Origin: Betaproteobacteria bacterium
GTDB taxonomy: Bacteria; Pseudomonadota; Gammaproteobacteria; Burkholderiales; Ferrovaceae
Length of the DNA stretch: 64,000 bases
Reading direction: 5' to 3'
Assembly: GCA_028866015.1 (NCBI GenBank)
Contig: JAGWIW010000002.1
Span: 59,929 to 123,928, forward strand
Shown: positions 55,906 to 64,000 of the stretch, piece after piece
How positions within the stretch are numbered: position 1 is the stretch's first letter
How the letters are laid out: each line of letters opens with the position of its first letter
Notes under the pieces: model-generated
Database searches by the model: none
The model's input: the letters and a program-made list of their open reading frames with translations, nothing else
Told to the model about the DNA's origin: nothing
Program-made: the position numbers and the translations under genes

Positions 55906-56442
55906 ATGTACAACGCACCTGAACAAGTTACGGAGTTTAACAAATCCGCACTCAATGCGGCATTGCAACTTGCCAAGATTTCCCTGGACACCGCAGAGCG
56001 TCTGGTGGGCCTGAATCTGGAAGCCGGCAAGGAAACATTCACTGGCGCAAGCGATGCCCTGCGCACGTTGAGCGATGTGCGCGACCCCCAGGGGTTGCTG
56101 GATATTCGCACCAAGATCACCGAAAAAGGTGTGGAACAGTTCACCGCCTTTTCGCGCAGCCTGTACGACGTGAGCGCACATGCCCAGTCCCAGATTTCCG
56201 CGCTGCTGGAAGCGCATGTTGCAGACTGGAACCAGTCCGTGGCCAAAAGCATTGATCAGGCCATCAAGGCTGCGCCTGCCGGCGCCGATGTAGCCATCGC
56301 TGCCGTGAAGTCCACAGTCGCCGCCACTGCCGCCGCAATGGATGGTGTGACCAAGACTGCCAAGCAGGTGGCCAGTTTTGCGGACGCCAGCGTCAAGGCC
56401 ACCGTGGATGCCGCATCGGCGGCCATCAAGCCGGCTGCCTGA
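55906..56442 (+). CDS. phaP: Phasin (PHA granule-associated protein)
   Basis: The 178-residue protein has the phasin-family pattern: FNKSALNAALQLAKISLDTAERLVGLNLEAGK (key part ISLDTAERLVGLNLE), then helices of heptad type. The C-terminal third is alanine-rich (ATAAAMDGVTKTAKQVASF). Phasins coat PHB granules and control their size. ATG 55906 follows AAGGAG; a longer frame to 55798 would run through the promoter and is rejected. It has its own promoter and terminator. Confidence 0.93.
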   Translation: MYNAPEQVTEFNKSALNAALQLAKISLDTAERLVGLNLEAGKETFTGASDALRTLSDVRDPQGLLDIRTKITEKGVEQFTAFSRSLYDVSAHAQSQISALLEAHVADWNQSVAKSIDQAIKAAPAGADVAIAAVKSTVAATAAAMDGVTKTAKQVASFADASVKATVDAASAAIKPAA

Positions 56443-56511
56443 GGGATCCGGAACCCGGCCTTAACTTCTCCTCCTCCTTTATTGCAAAGGTTCCCTTTCG
56501 ATAAAGGCTTC

Positions 56512-56543
56512 AACCCCACGACTGACCTCGTGGGGTTTTTTTT
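56512..56543 (+). terminator. Rho-independent terminator after the phasin gene
   Basis: CCCCACG (56514-56520), an 8-nt loop, CGTGGGG (56529-56535) and eight T residues (56536-56543) form a classic terminator 70 bp after the phasin stop. Confidence 0.9.
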
Positions 56544-56557
56544 GCCCGGACGCCAGC

Positions 56558-57301
56558 TTAAAACATATGTTGGCCGCCGTTGATGGAAATGTTGGCCCCG
56601 GTGATAAACGCCGCCTCTTCCGACGCCAGGTAAACGATCAGCCCTGCCACCTCTTCCGGCTTGCCCAGACGACCTACCGGAATCTGAGGCAGGATTTTGG
56701 CTTCCAGGATTTCCGCCGGAATTGCCGTCACCATTTTCGTACCGATATAGCCTGGGGAAATGGTGTTCACAGTAACTCCCTTGCGGGCCACCTCCAAGGC
56801 CAATGCCTTGGTGAATCCGTGCATGCCGGCCTTGGCTGCCGCGTAATTGGTCTGCCCGAAAGCCCCCTTCTGGCCATTGACTGAAGAAACGTTGATCACC
56901 CTCCCCCAACCCCGCTCCACCATGCCGTCAATGAAAGGCTTGGTCATGTTGAAAACGCTGCTAAGGTTGGTGTTGATGACCGCATCCCAATCCACTTTGG
57001 TCATTTTCTTGAACGTCATGTCGCGCGTGATGCCTGCGTTGTTCACCAGCACATCCACAGGGCCTACTTCAGCCACGACCCGGGCCGCCATGCGAGCACA
57101 ATCGTCAGCATCGGCCACATCCACGGGATAGGCATGAAAGTGGTAACCCCGGGATCGCATGCCTTCAATCCAGGCATCCGCATTCTTGTTGCCCTGGGAG
57201 TGGGTAGCCACTACCACATAACCCAGATCAGCCAATTTGACGCAGATTGACTCGCCAAGCCCCCCCATTCCCCCCGTGACCAGCACCACTCGTTTTTGCA
57301 T
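56558..57301 (-). CDS. phaB: Acetoacetyl-CoA reductase
   Basis: The 247-residue short-chain dehydrogenase has the cofactor motif VLVTGGMGGLGESIC, NNAGITRD, the catalytic SSVNGQKGAFGQTNYAAAK (Ser, Tyr and Lys) and ends GANISINGGQHMF, typical of PhaB. It reduces acetoacetyl-CoA to (R)-3-hydroxybutyryl-CoA with NADPH. The ATG follows GGGAGGGCATGAGCC, 32 bp after phaC, so the two form a phaC-phaB unit. Confidence 0.95.
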   Translation of the reverse strand: MQKRVVLVTGGMGGLGESICVKLADLGYVVVATHSQGNKNADAWIEGMRSRGYHFHAYPVDVADADDCARMAARVVAEVGPVDVLVNNAGITRDMTFKKMTKVDWDAVINTNLSSVFNMTKPFIDGMVERGWGRVINVSSVNGQKGAFGQTNYAAAKAGMHGFTKALALEVARKGVTVNTISPGYIGTKMVTAIPAEILEAKILPQIPVGRLGKPEEVAGLIVYLASEEAAFITGANISINGGQHMF

Positions 57302-57333
57302 GGCTCATGCCCTCCCGTATTTGTATTTGGTGA

Positions 57334-59019
57334 TCAGCAACGCGCCTTGACGTATCGCCCTGGCGCAGATTCGATTGGCGGGTGCTCGGCATTTCCCAGC
57401 TGTGCAGGAGCTGGCACCCGTTCAGGATTCAAGTTGTGCAGCCAGTTGGCCCAGTGCCTCCACCAGCTGCCGGAAACCGGGGTGGCTGACGCCAGCCATT
57501 CGTCAGCGCTGCCAGAAATTGGCCCGCCAACCCAGTAATTGCGCTTGTTTTTCGATGCCGGATTGATGGAGCCCGCAATGTGGCCGCTCGCTCCCAGTAC
57601 AAACTCCATCGGGCCTGAAAGCAGATGCGTTGTCTCGAAAGCCGATTTCCAGGGCACGATGTGATCTTCGCGTGCCGCGAACACATACGTCGGAACGGTG
57701 ATGCGCCCAAGGTCCACCGGCCTCCCCGCCACCGTGAGCGCGTTCGGGCAACTGAGTTCGTTTTGCAGGTACAGGTGACGCAAGTACCATGCAAACATGG
57801 GGCCTGGCAGGTTCGTGCCATCACTGTTCCAGTAGAGCAGGTCGAAGGCGGGTGGCGTTTCACCCTTGAGGTAATTGTTCACCACATAGGGCCAGATGAG
57901 ATCGTTGGCTCGCAGGCTTGAAAAGGCCATGGCCAGCTCCTTGCCAGGCACAACGCCGCCTTTGGAAAAAAGCAGTTCTCGCTGCGCCACAAAACCCGGA
58001 TCGATGTAAACGCCAATCTCGCCGACATCCGAATAATCGAGCAACGTGGTCATCAGGGTGAGCGACGCCACAGGCAGCGGCTCCTCGGCCGCGTGAGCCG
58101 CAAGCGTACAGGCCAGGAGCGCACCGCCCACACAAAACCCCAAAGCATCGATCTGCGGAACGTCGCTGATGGCTTGTACCGTCCGAATGGCCGTGGCCAC
58201 CCCGCGCTCGATGTAATCGTCCCAGGTCGTTTGCTGCAGTGATTCGTCAATGTTGCGCCAGGACATGAGAAACACGGTATGACCTTGCTCGAGGGCATAG
58301 CGAACCATGGAATTTGAAGGCTCGAGATCCAGGATGTAATACTTGTTGATGCAGGGCGGCACCATGAGAAGTGGGCGCGAGGCCACTTCCGCTGTGGCAG
58401 GGGCGTATTGCAAAAGCTGAAACAGTTCATTCTCGAAAACCACAGACCCCGGCGTAACCGCTATATTCCGCCCCACTTCAAACGCAGTCTCGTCGGTCAT
58501 GGAGATGCGGCCTTTCTCCATATCCGCCAAAAAGTTTTTCAGCCCTGCACGCAAGCTTTCCCCACCCGATTCGAATGCTTTCTTGAGCACTTCGGGGTTG
58601 GTTGCAGGAAAATTTGACGGCGCCATGGCGTCGATATACTGCCGCAGGAAAAAGTCCAGGCGCTTTCTGGTTTTTGGTTCCAGCTCCAGCGAGCCCACGG
58701 CTTCCTTGAGCCATTGCGCAGTAAGCAGATAGGATTGCTGCAGGTAATCGAACAACGGGGTTTCGGACCATTCCGGAGCACTGAAGCGGCGGTCCGCCAG
58801 GGTTTGTGTTCCGGCCTCTGCACCGTGCACAGGCGGGGTCTGCCCAGCCGCCCTGCTCAGCATGTTCATCCAGAGTGCCGCCTGGTCCTGGTAATACCGG
58901 GCCTGCAGTTCCTGCCAGCGCGGGGCATCCCTGGCAACAGCTTGTGCCAGCTCACGCAGGAAGTTCTGGTAGTCCTCCGGCCGAAAACCTGCCAGGCGCG
59001 CGCCGGCTTCCTCCATCAT
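57334..59019 (-). CDS. phaC: Class I poly(3-hydroxyalkanoate) synthase
   Basis: The 561-residue protein has the PhaC N-terminal domain (about 1-200) and an alpha/beta-hydrolase catalytic domain. The triad is Cys296 (GFCVGG, the lipase-like box), Asp452 (REDHIVPW) and His480 (GASGHIAGSINP). It polymerises (R)-3-hydroxybutyryl-CoA to PHB on the granule surface. Length and N-terminal domain point to class I (single subunit). ATG 59019 has GAAGGGAG upstream, 10 bp after zupT. Confidence 0.95.
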   Translation of the reverse strand: MMEEAGARLAGFRPEDYQNFLRELAQAVARDAPRWQELQARYYQDQAALWMNMLSRAAGQTPPVHGAEAGTQTLADRRFSAPEWSETPLFDYLQQSYLLTAQWLKEAVGSLELEPKTRKRLDFFLRQYIDAMAPSNFPATNPEVLKKAFESGGESLRAGLKNFLADMEKGRISMTDETAFEVGRNIAVTPGSVVFENELFQLLQYAPATAEVASRPLLMVPPCINKYYILDLEPSNSMVRYALEQGHTVFLMSWRNIDESLQQTTWDDYIERGVATAIRTVQAISDVPQIDALGFCVGGALLACTLAAHAAEEPLPVASLTLMTTLLDYSDVGEIGVYIDPGFVAQRELLFSKGGVVPGKELAMAFSSLRANDLIWPYVVNNYLKGETPPAFDLLYWNSDGTNLPGPMFAWYLRHLYLQNELSCPNALTVAGRPVDLGRITVPTYVFAAREDHIVPWKSAFETTHLLSGPMEFVLGASGHIAGSINPASKNKRNYWVGGPISGSADEWLASATPVSGSWWRHWANWLHNLNPERVPAPAQLGNAEHPPIESAPGRYVKARC

Positions 59020-59029
59020 CTGTCTCCCT

Positions 59030-59806
59030 TCATTCCATGATCAAGACATGGGCCCAGTGAATCGAGGCCACCCCAAGGGCGATGAGCGTCACTTGCCAAG
59101 CCGAAGCCCTGAAATCCACGCGACGGTGCAGGCCCGGTATCAAGTCGGCCACGGCCACGTAAATCATGCTGGAAGAAGCCAGCGCGAGCAAATAGGGGAC
59201 CACCTGTTGCAGGGACTGCAGGGCCAGGCAGGCGATGACCCCCCCCACCAAGGTGGCGAGACTTGAAAAAAGATTGAAACCCAATGCCCGTGTACGCGAC
59301 AGCCCCGAGTGGAGCAGGACCAGGACATCCCCCGCTTCCTGGGGAATTTCGTGGGCGATGATGGCCATCGCCGTGACCACCCCCAAGTGAGGATCTGTCA
59401 CGAAAGCCGCTGCAATGATGATGCCATCCACGAAATTGTGGACCGAATCACCCACAACCACCATGGCTCCAGTCCTGCCCTGATGCCCATCATGGGCATG
59501 GCCAGCTGCCCCATCTTCTTCCAGATCATGGGCATGCACATGGCGCCAGAGCACCAGCTTTTCCAGCATGAAGAATCCGAGGATGCCTGCCAGAACCGTG
59601 GCTGATACCGTTTCAGGGCTTTTTGCGAGCACGAAGGCGTGGGGCAGGATTTCCAGAAAAACGGCACCCAGCAATGCGCCGATGGCATAGCTCACCAGCA
59701 GGGGCACCCAGGAGGGGCGAGCGGTGAACACCACCAGCGCCGCGCAAATCATCGACAGCAATCCGGCAGCGGCGCCGGCAACCATCGTGGCAATCAGGGG
59801 CGACAT
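59030..59806 (-). CDS. zupT: ZIP-family metal transporter
   Basis: The 258-residue protein has eight hydrophobic spans, a histidine-rich loop (HVHAHDLEEDGAAGHAHDGH) after span three, and metal-binding spans VVGDSVHNFVDGII and AIIAHEIPQEAGDVL. It would import zinc or other divalent cations. The HNFVDG and HEIPQE motifs are those of ZIP proteins. It lies within the rluD-pgeF-zupT-phaC-phaB string; no metal-responsive element is seen upstream, so the specific metal remains unknown. Confidence 0.88.
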   Translation of the reverse strand: MSPLIATMVAGAAAGLLSMICAALVVFTARPSWVPLLVSYAIGALLGAVFLEILPHAFVLAKSPETVSATVLAGILGFFMLEKLVLWRHVHAHDLEEDGAAGHAHDGHQGRTGAMVVVGDSVHNFVDGIIIAAAFVTDPHLGVVTAMAIIAHEIPQEAGDVLVLLHSGLSRTRALGFNLFSSLATLVGGVIACLALQSLQQVVPYLLALASSSMIYVAVADLIPGLHRRVDFRASAWQVTLIALGVASIHWAHVLIME

Positions 59807-59853
59807 AAATTATGGGATTTTGGAAACCAAAGCAGCATTATACGGCCGCGCCT

Positions 59854-60594
59854 TCACGGTTCAGGAGCAATCCAGATGAAATTTCCCATTCTGCCGGTTT
59901 GGCCACGATCCCGGCGATGTGAAAAGAAACGCCAGGGATCGCCTGCCGTGCACAGCCCCCCCCCGTACACGTCATGCACCCCCAGCCGTGCCAGCCGCTG
60001 GCGGGCAAGCATATAGAGGTCAGCCCACCACTTTCCGGGATTGCCTGGAAGAAAAGCCACGGCGGCCTGGGGATCTCCTGCCAGGAAAGCCTCCCGTACT
60101 TCAGCGCCCACTTCAAATGCGCCTGGACCGATGGCTGCACCCAGCCACACCAGGAGCTCTGCCGGATCGGCTCCCATGGCCTCTACCGTGGCTTCGATCA
60201 CGCCGGCAGCGAGCCCCCGCCACCCTGCATGGGCAGCCGCAACCAGCGGCTCGTGACGGTGACAAACCAGCAGGGGCAGGCAATCTGCAGTCAGTACCAC
60301 GCAGGCTGTGGCCGCCTGCCGAGTCCAGGCAGCATCGGCTTCGGGCAGTTCGGCAACCCCGTCTCCAGCAACTGCCGTGCCGTGGACCTGGCGGAGCCAT
60401 CGCGGCACGGCTGCGATGGAGGCAATCACCCTGCGGCGATTTTCCGCCACGTGAGCCGGATCATCGCCGCAGTGGTCCCCAAGGTTGAGGCTTGACCAGC
60501 CCCCTGTACTGACACCGCCAGCCCGGGTCGTGCAAAAGGTACGCACCCAGGGCGGCGCCGGCCAGTCTGCCCGAAATCCAAGTGCCTCATTCAT
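59854..60594 (-). CDS. pgeF: YfiH/PgeF-family laccase-domain protein
   Basis: The 246-residue protein has CVVLTADCLPLLV, VAAAHAGWRGLAAGVIEATV and a C-terminal DPWRFFSHRRDRGQTGRMGN (key part HRRDRGQTGR). These are the conserved His/Cys motifs of the family. Members act as purine nucleoside phosphorylases with zinc or as editors of misincorporated L-Ser in peptidoglycan. It overlaps rluD by 8 bp, the usual rluD-yfiH pair. Confidence 0.9.
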   Translation of the reverse strand: MNEALGFRADWPAPPWVRTFCTTRAGGVSTGGWSSLNLGDHCGDDPAHVAENRRRVIASIAAVPRWLRQVHGTAVAGDGVAELPEADAAWTRQAATACVVLTADCLPLLVCHRHEPLVAAAHAGWRGLAAGVIEATVEAMGADPAELLVWLGAAIGPGAFEVGAEVREAFLAGDPQAAVAFLPGNPGKWWADLYMLARQRLARLGVHDVYGGGLCTAGDPWRFFSHRRDRGQTGRMGNFIWIAPEP

Positions 60595-61525
60595 GGCGAG
60601 CCCCGCGCAGGATGGTTATGAGTTCTGCCATGTCGGGTGCCATGGGGATTTCCCATGCAACAGCTTCCCCACTGACCGGATGGTCAAGCCCCAGCCGGAA
60701 CGCGTGCAGTGCCTGGCGCCCGAACGTTTTCAAAGCCTCCTGCGAACGCTGATCCAGTCGGAACCCGCGCCCTCCATAGACCGGATCGCCCGCCAGGGGG
60801 AAGCCCAGATGCTGAAGATGGACGCGAATCTGGTGGGTTCGCCCGGTTTCCAGACGGCACTCGATCCAGGTGTGACAAGGCAGATGTTCGACCACGTGAA
60901 TGTGGGTGACTGCAGGCCGACCTCCTGAAACCACGGCCATGCGGGTTCTCTGGGTGGGATGGCGTCCGATGGGGGCCTCTACGGTACTGTCGTCCTGAAG
61001 TTGCCCTTGCACCAGAGCCCAGTAGTGGCGATGGACTGTACGCGCCTGCAACTGGCGCACCAGTTCAGCGTGGGCTTGCAAGGTACGAGCCACCACCATG
61101 AGGCCACTGGTATCCTTGTCGAGCCGGTGGACGATTCCGCAACGGGGGACAGGCCCAAGGCGGCTGTCGTAATGAAGCAAGGCATTCTGCAGCGTGCCGC
61201 TGCGATTGCCATTCCCCGGATGGACTACCAACCCTGCCGGCTTGTTGATGACCAGGATCGCATCGTCCTCGTAGACCACATCGAGTGCGATGGCTTGAGG
61301 AACAATATCCTCGCTGCCTTCTTCCTCCGGAACCTGGAGCGTCACCTCGTCCCCGCTCCATACCTTGGATTTGGCTGTGGCCATGGCGCCATTAAGCAGC
61401 ACATGCCCTTCGCGAACCCAGCGCTGAAGGCGACTCCGGGAAAATTCGGGAAACACCTGAACCAGGGCCTGGTCCAAGCGTAAACCGGCACAGGCCTGGG
61501 ATATTTGGACCACAATCGGATCCAT
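60587..61525 (-). CDS. rluD: 23S rRNA pseudouridine synthase D
   Basis: The 312-residue protein has an N-terminal S4 RNA-binding domain (LRLDQALVQVFPEFSRSRLQRWV; key part FSRSRLQRWV) and a catalytic domain with HRLDKDTSGLMVVA containing the catalytic aspartate. It makes pseudouridines 1911, 1915 and 1917 in helix 69. ATG 61525 (MDPIVVQIS) fits the family N terminus; ATG 61558 is possible but overlaps the divergent bamD start. pgeF follows, and bamD is divergent, as in many proteobacteria. Confidence 0.93.
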   Translation of the reverse strand: MDPIVVQISQACAGLRLDQALVQVFPEFSRSRLQRWVREGHVLLNGAMATAKSKVWSGDEVTLQVPEEEGSEDIVPQAIALDVVYEDDAILVINKPAGLVVHPGNGNRSGTLQNALLHYDSRLGPVPRCGIVHRLDKDTSGLMVVARTLQAHAELVRQLQARTVHRHYWALVQGQLQDDSTVEAPIGRHPTQRTRMAVVSGGRPAVTHIHVVEHLPCHTWIECRLETGRTHQIRVHLQHLGFPLAGDPVYGGRGFRLDQRSQEALKTFGRQALHAFRLGLDHPVSGEAVAWEIPMAPDMAELITILRGARHE

Positions 61526-61539
61526 TGCCTCAGGGCTGG

Positions 61540-61545
61540 TATAAT
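61540..61545 (+). promoter_or_regulatory. Candidate -10 element of bamD
   Basis: TATAAT at 61540-61545 lies in the short gap between rluD and bamD. No convincing -35 is found 16-18 bp upstream. A start of transcription near 61552 would leave only a 20-nt leader for ATG 61572. Confidence 0.35.
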
Positions 61546-61571
61546 CTTCCGACAGCATGATGAATTTTCCT

Positions 61572-62384
61572 ATGACAAACATCAGTTTATCGCGTTTCTG
61601 CCTGCTTCTTCTCGCCACTCTGCTGGCAGCCTGTGAAACCCTTTCCCAGGACTATGATCCGACCAAAGACTGGTCGGCAGCAAAACTGCACTCGGAGGCG
61701 AAAGCGGAGCTCCAGGACGGCAATTTTGAAAGAGCCGCCAAGCTCTACGAATCACTTGAGTCCCGTTACCCCTATGGGGCCTATTCGCAGCAGGCACAGC
61801 TGGAGCAGATCTACGTTTATTACAAGCAGCATGAAATCGCTTCAGCCATCAGCGAAGCCGACCGTTTCATCAAGGCCCACCCCAATCATCCTGGCGTGGA
61901 CTACGCCTATTACATGAAGGGGTTGGCCAACTTCAACGATGACTTGGGCCTGTTCGGCATCTACAGTCCGAGCGATCTCGCAGAACGCGACATGAAACCA
62001 ACGCGCGAATCTTTCGATGCGTTCAAGGAACTGGTCACACGGTTTCCAAACAGTCGATATGCTGGAGATGCCCGGTTGCGCATGAAATACCTGGTGGATG
62101 TCATGGCGCACGCAGATCTCGCAACCGCACGCTATTATTTCCGCAGGCATGCGTACCTTGCTGCCGCCAATCGCGCCCAGCAAGTGCTCAAACTGTTTCC
62201 GCGCACTTCTTCAACGGAAGAAGCCCTGTACATCATGGCCAAAAGCTATGAAGCCATGGGATTGCACGATCTTCAGAAAGACAGCCTGAGGGTATTGCAA
62301 CGGGATTACCCCAACAGCAGGTTCCTGGCTTCCGCCTCCCAGGCAAAGGGCAGCGGACACCCCTGGTGGCGCCTGTTCTGGTGA
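61572..62384 (+). CDS. bamD: Outer membrane assembly lipoprotein BamD
   Basis: The 270-residue lipoprotein precursor has a signal peptide MTNISLSRFCLLLLATLLAAC, the lipobox cysteine being residue 21 (LAAC). Five TPR-like repeats follow (for example FERAAKLYESLESRYPYGAYS). BamD is the essential lipoprotein of the BAM complex that inserts beta-barrel proteins. Two earlier ATGs (61557, 61560) are possible but would place charged and polar residues ahead of the signal. No strong ribosome-binding site is visible. Confidence 0.92.
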   Translation: MTNISLSRFCLLLLATLLAACETLSQDYDPTKDWSAAKLHSEAKAELQDGNFERAAKLYESLESRYPYGAYSQQAQLEQIYVYYKQHEIASAISEADRFIKAHPNHPGVDYAYYMKGLANFNDDLGLFGIYSPSDLAERDMKPTRESFDAFKELVTRFPNSRYAGDARLRMKYLVDVMAHADLATARYYFRRHAYLAAANRAQQVLKLFPRTSSTEEALYIMAKSYEAMGLHDLQKDSLRVLQRDYPNSRFLASASQAKGSGHPWWRLFW

Positions 62385-62418
62385 TTTTCCGTGGTTTGTT
62401 GTGCGGCAAAAGCCCGCA

Positions 62419-62733
62419 TCAGGGCTTTGTGGCTTCCGGGGTTGAAGGCGGGGGCTGCACGTAACGATAGTAAACTTCACCCTGGCGAATCATGCCCAGA
62501 TCAACTCGCGCCCTCTCTTCAAGCGCGTCTGAACCTTTCTTGAGATCCTGAACTTCCGCAGAAAGCGCCTCATTGCGCTTCTGCATGTCCTGATTGGTGG
62601 CTTTCTGAGAGGAAATTTGCTGGTCTAGCGAGCGGATACGCAACCATCCCCCCTTTCCCAGGATCAGGGCATAGGCCAGCACCACAACCAGCGTGAGCAG
62701 CGCGATGCGCAACCAGCGTGCCGGGTCCAGCAT
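62419..62733 (-). CDS. ftsB: Cell division protein FtsB (septum formation initiator)
   Basis: The 104-residue protein has one N-terminal membrane span (IALLTLVVVLAYALIL, about 10-26), then a coiled coil (LDQQISSQKATNQDMQKRNE) and a short C-terminal part ERARVDLGMIRQGEVYYRYV. FtsB forms a complex with FtsL and FtsQ at the septum. It starts 15 bp after eno, the standard eno-ftsB pair. Confidence 0.93.
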   Translation of the reverse strand: MLDPARWLRIALLTLVVVLAYALILGKGGWLRIRSLDQQISSQKATNQDMQKRNEALSAEVQDLKKGSDALEERARVDLGMIRQGEVYYRYVQPPPSTPEATKP

Positions 62734-62747
62734 GTGTGCCGCCCCCC

Positions 62748-64000
<1,253 letters not shown>

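Noticed and set aside
62409..62428. Hairpin AAAGCCC-GCATCA-GGGCTTT between bamD and ftsB
   Set aside because: It could terminate convergent transcripts, but no T-run follows on either strand, so it is too weak to list as a terminator.

Overview
The window is ordinary chromosomal DNA of a GC-rich (about 60%) betaproteobacterium. The evidence is the gene content and order (purM | PerM-type permease-hda-HAD-pcnB-folK, ribD-ribE-ribBX-ribH-nusB-thiL-pgpA-pncC-recA-recX-alaS, eno-ftsB, a RelA with its hydrolase motif lost) and a class I polyhydroxyalkanoate (PHA) system with PhaR and a phasin. I cannot fix the family. Coding density is very high, many neighbours share 1-8 bp start/stop overlaps, and no intergenic gap exceeds about 265 bp. 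I found no tRNA, rRNA, CRISPR array, insertion sequence or prophage.

Layout. 1-3.4 kb (+): the end of a hydroxypyruvate/glycerate dehydrogenase, then malate-CoA ligase mtkA and mtkB and malyl-CoA lyase mcl. This is a serine-cycle (or malyl-CoA based glyoxylate) cluster closed by a terminator; a perfect 14-bp inverted repeat covers the mtkA ribosome-binding site. 3.4-4.7 kb (+): a lone TraB/Lnt-like membrane nitrilase-fold protein whose 3' end runs into the antisense strand of cbiX. 4.6-6.6 kb (-): cbiX, dut, coaBC. 6.7-7.1 kb (+): rpmB-rpmG. 7.3-9.3 kb (+): a PAS-containing chemoreceptor with a c-type haem motif in its periplasmic domain. 9.4-14.5 kb (-): assimilatory sulfate reduction, cysI-DUF934-cysH-cysD-cysN. 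14.6-20.9 kb (-): fatty-acid desaturase, MscS channel, rsmB, DUF3108 protein, purN, purM. 21-26.9 kb (+): permease, hda, HAD phosphatase, pcnB, folK, deoxynucleoside kinase, panC, DUF465 protein.

26.9-38.8 kb (-): alaS, recX, recA (with an SOS box), pncC, pgpA, thiL, nusB, riboflavin genes, nrdR, pmbA. 38.8-40.6 kb (+): darP/yjgA, mog, carboxylesterase. 40.6-55.6 kb (-): relA, comEC, lolD, lolC/E, lysS, prfB (with the programmed +1 frameshift), recJ, an RpfE-like protein, thiolase, rimO, phaR. 55.9-56.4 kb (+): phasin, with a strong promoter embedded in three TGC-N3-GCA boxes. 56.6-61.5 kb (-): phaB, phaC, zupT, pgeF, rluD. 61.6-62.4 kb (+): bamD. 62.4-64 kb (-): ftsB and the truncated enolase gene.

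How the parts connect: cbiX supplies the siroheme needed by CysI, and CysD/N, CysH and CysI take sulfate to sulfide through adenosine phosphosulfate (APS). Thiolase, PhaB and PhaC make polyhydroxybutyrate (PHB) from acetyl-CoA, with PhaR and the phasin managing granules. The malyl-CoA genes would produce acetyl-CoA plus glyoxylate. No wholly new system stands out. The most unusual items are the mtkA ribosome-binding-site hairpin, the haem-motif chemoreceptor, the TraB-like gene with its antisense 3' end, and the PhaR-type operator cluster.
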